Made by a program: the position numbers and the translations under genes. Shown piece after piece: positions 63,831-64,000 of a stretch of DNA of 64,000 nucleotides. Under the pieces are notes generated by a model, which did no database searches, had not been told where the DNA came from, and worked only from the letters and a program-made list of their open reading frames with translations. Where the stretch lies: the NCBI GenBank assembly GCA_001769215.1, contig MEOL01000050.1, positions 124,001 through 188,000 on the forward strand, given 5' to 3'. Source of the DNA: Bacteroidetes bacterium GWF2_41_31 (lineage in GTDB: Bacteria; Bacteroidota; Bacteroidia; Bacteroidales; F082). How positions within the stretch are numbered: position 1 is the stretch's first letter; each line of letters opens with the position of its first letter.

Positions 63831-64000
63831 ATGAAAAAAATCAGTTACAACAAAGTAGTAAAAACGACAATGTTTATAGGGGGAGCGGTACTGCTTCTTG
63901 CAGGAATCGTTTCAACAAACGGGTGTAAAAAGGACACCAACAAGTTGTCGGAGATTAATGCCAATTCTGATAACTTAAAAGCTTCAATTGTAATGACAAA
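63831..64000 (+). CDS. lipoprotein, 5' part only
   Basis: Open frame from ATG at 63831 to the window end (56 codons). The signal (MKKISYNKVVKTTMFIGGAVLLLAGIVS) ends in a lipobox-like STNGC, with Cys at about residue 32, followed by KKDTNKLSEINANSD. A longer exported lipoprotein probably continues to the right. Family unknown. Confidence 0.65.
   Translation, partial: MKKISYNKVVKTTMFIGGAVLLLAGIVSTNGCKKDTNKLSEINANSDNLKASIVMT

Overview
The window looks like the chromosome of a free-living member of the Bacteroidota, probably near the Marinilabiliales/Bacteroidales. The evidence is a type IX secretion C-terminal sorting domain, an S46 dipeptidyl-peptidase, a UpxY/NusG-type antiterminator in a capsule locus, CysD with a fused CysNC, a ftsX-DUF3098-uppP-truB run, a formiminoglutamase-like protein of Bacteroidota type, and many promoters fitting the Bacteroidota pattern TTTG-N19-21-TAnnTTTG. 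Shine-Dalgarno sequences are mostly absent, as expected for the phylum. Species assignment is inference. Layout: 1-9.8 kb holds a truncated C69 dipeptidase, asd-ribF, a lamin-tail surface protein, a membrane-anchored MutS-like ATPase and an envelope protein. 9.3-17.5 kb is a minus-strand block with a Wza-like export lipoprotein, a Wzc-like co-polymerase/tyrosine kinase with a striking Gly-Tyr tail, a WlbA-type sugar dehydrogenase, a NusG-like antiterminator, then cysD, cysNC and a lipoprotein. It probably makes an extracellular polysaccharide, and the PAPS-forming enzymes may supply sulfate for it. 17.8-37.1 kb is mostly housekeeping: topA, ruvC, ispD, queA, manC, truB, uppP, ftsX, an S46 peptidase, a flippase-like protein and a GT2 glycosyltransferase, plus a phosphatase-like and a ureohydrolase-like protein whose metal sites look degenerate. 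37.4-43.0 kb carries two consecutive electron-transfer modules. Each has a tetraheme cytochrome c, a periplasmic protein with four [4Fe-4S] sites and an NrfD/PsrC-type quinone-binding membrane protein; the first also has a small Tat-targeted protein. No molybdopterin catalytic subunit is present, so they resemble stand-alone quinol:cytochrome oxidoreductases such as the Geobacter Cbc4 type. At 47.6-52.4 kb lies a tungstate/molybdate transporter operon with a sulfite-oxidase-fold-like secreted protein and a YD-repeat lipoprotein. Between these blocks sit 400-bp tandem repeats and a long palindrome. 52.4-64 kb is accessory DNA: a HipBST-type tripartite toxin-antitoxin operon preceded by four operators spaced 41 bp apart, an AT-rich three-gene cassette of unknown function ending in an HTH regulator, a 1258-residue T9SS substrate, an attachment-site-like region with a tRNA-Lys(CTT) 3' fragment and tandem repeats, a tyrosine recombinase and a mobile-element-type RadC. 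The best candidates for something undescribed are the twin heme/Fe-S/NrfD modules and the 55.1-56.4 kb cassette.
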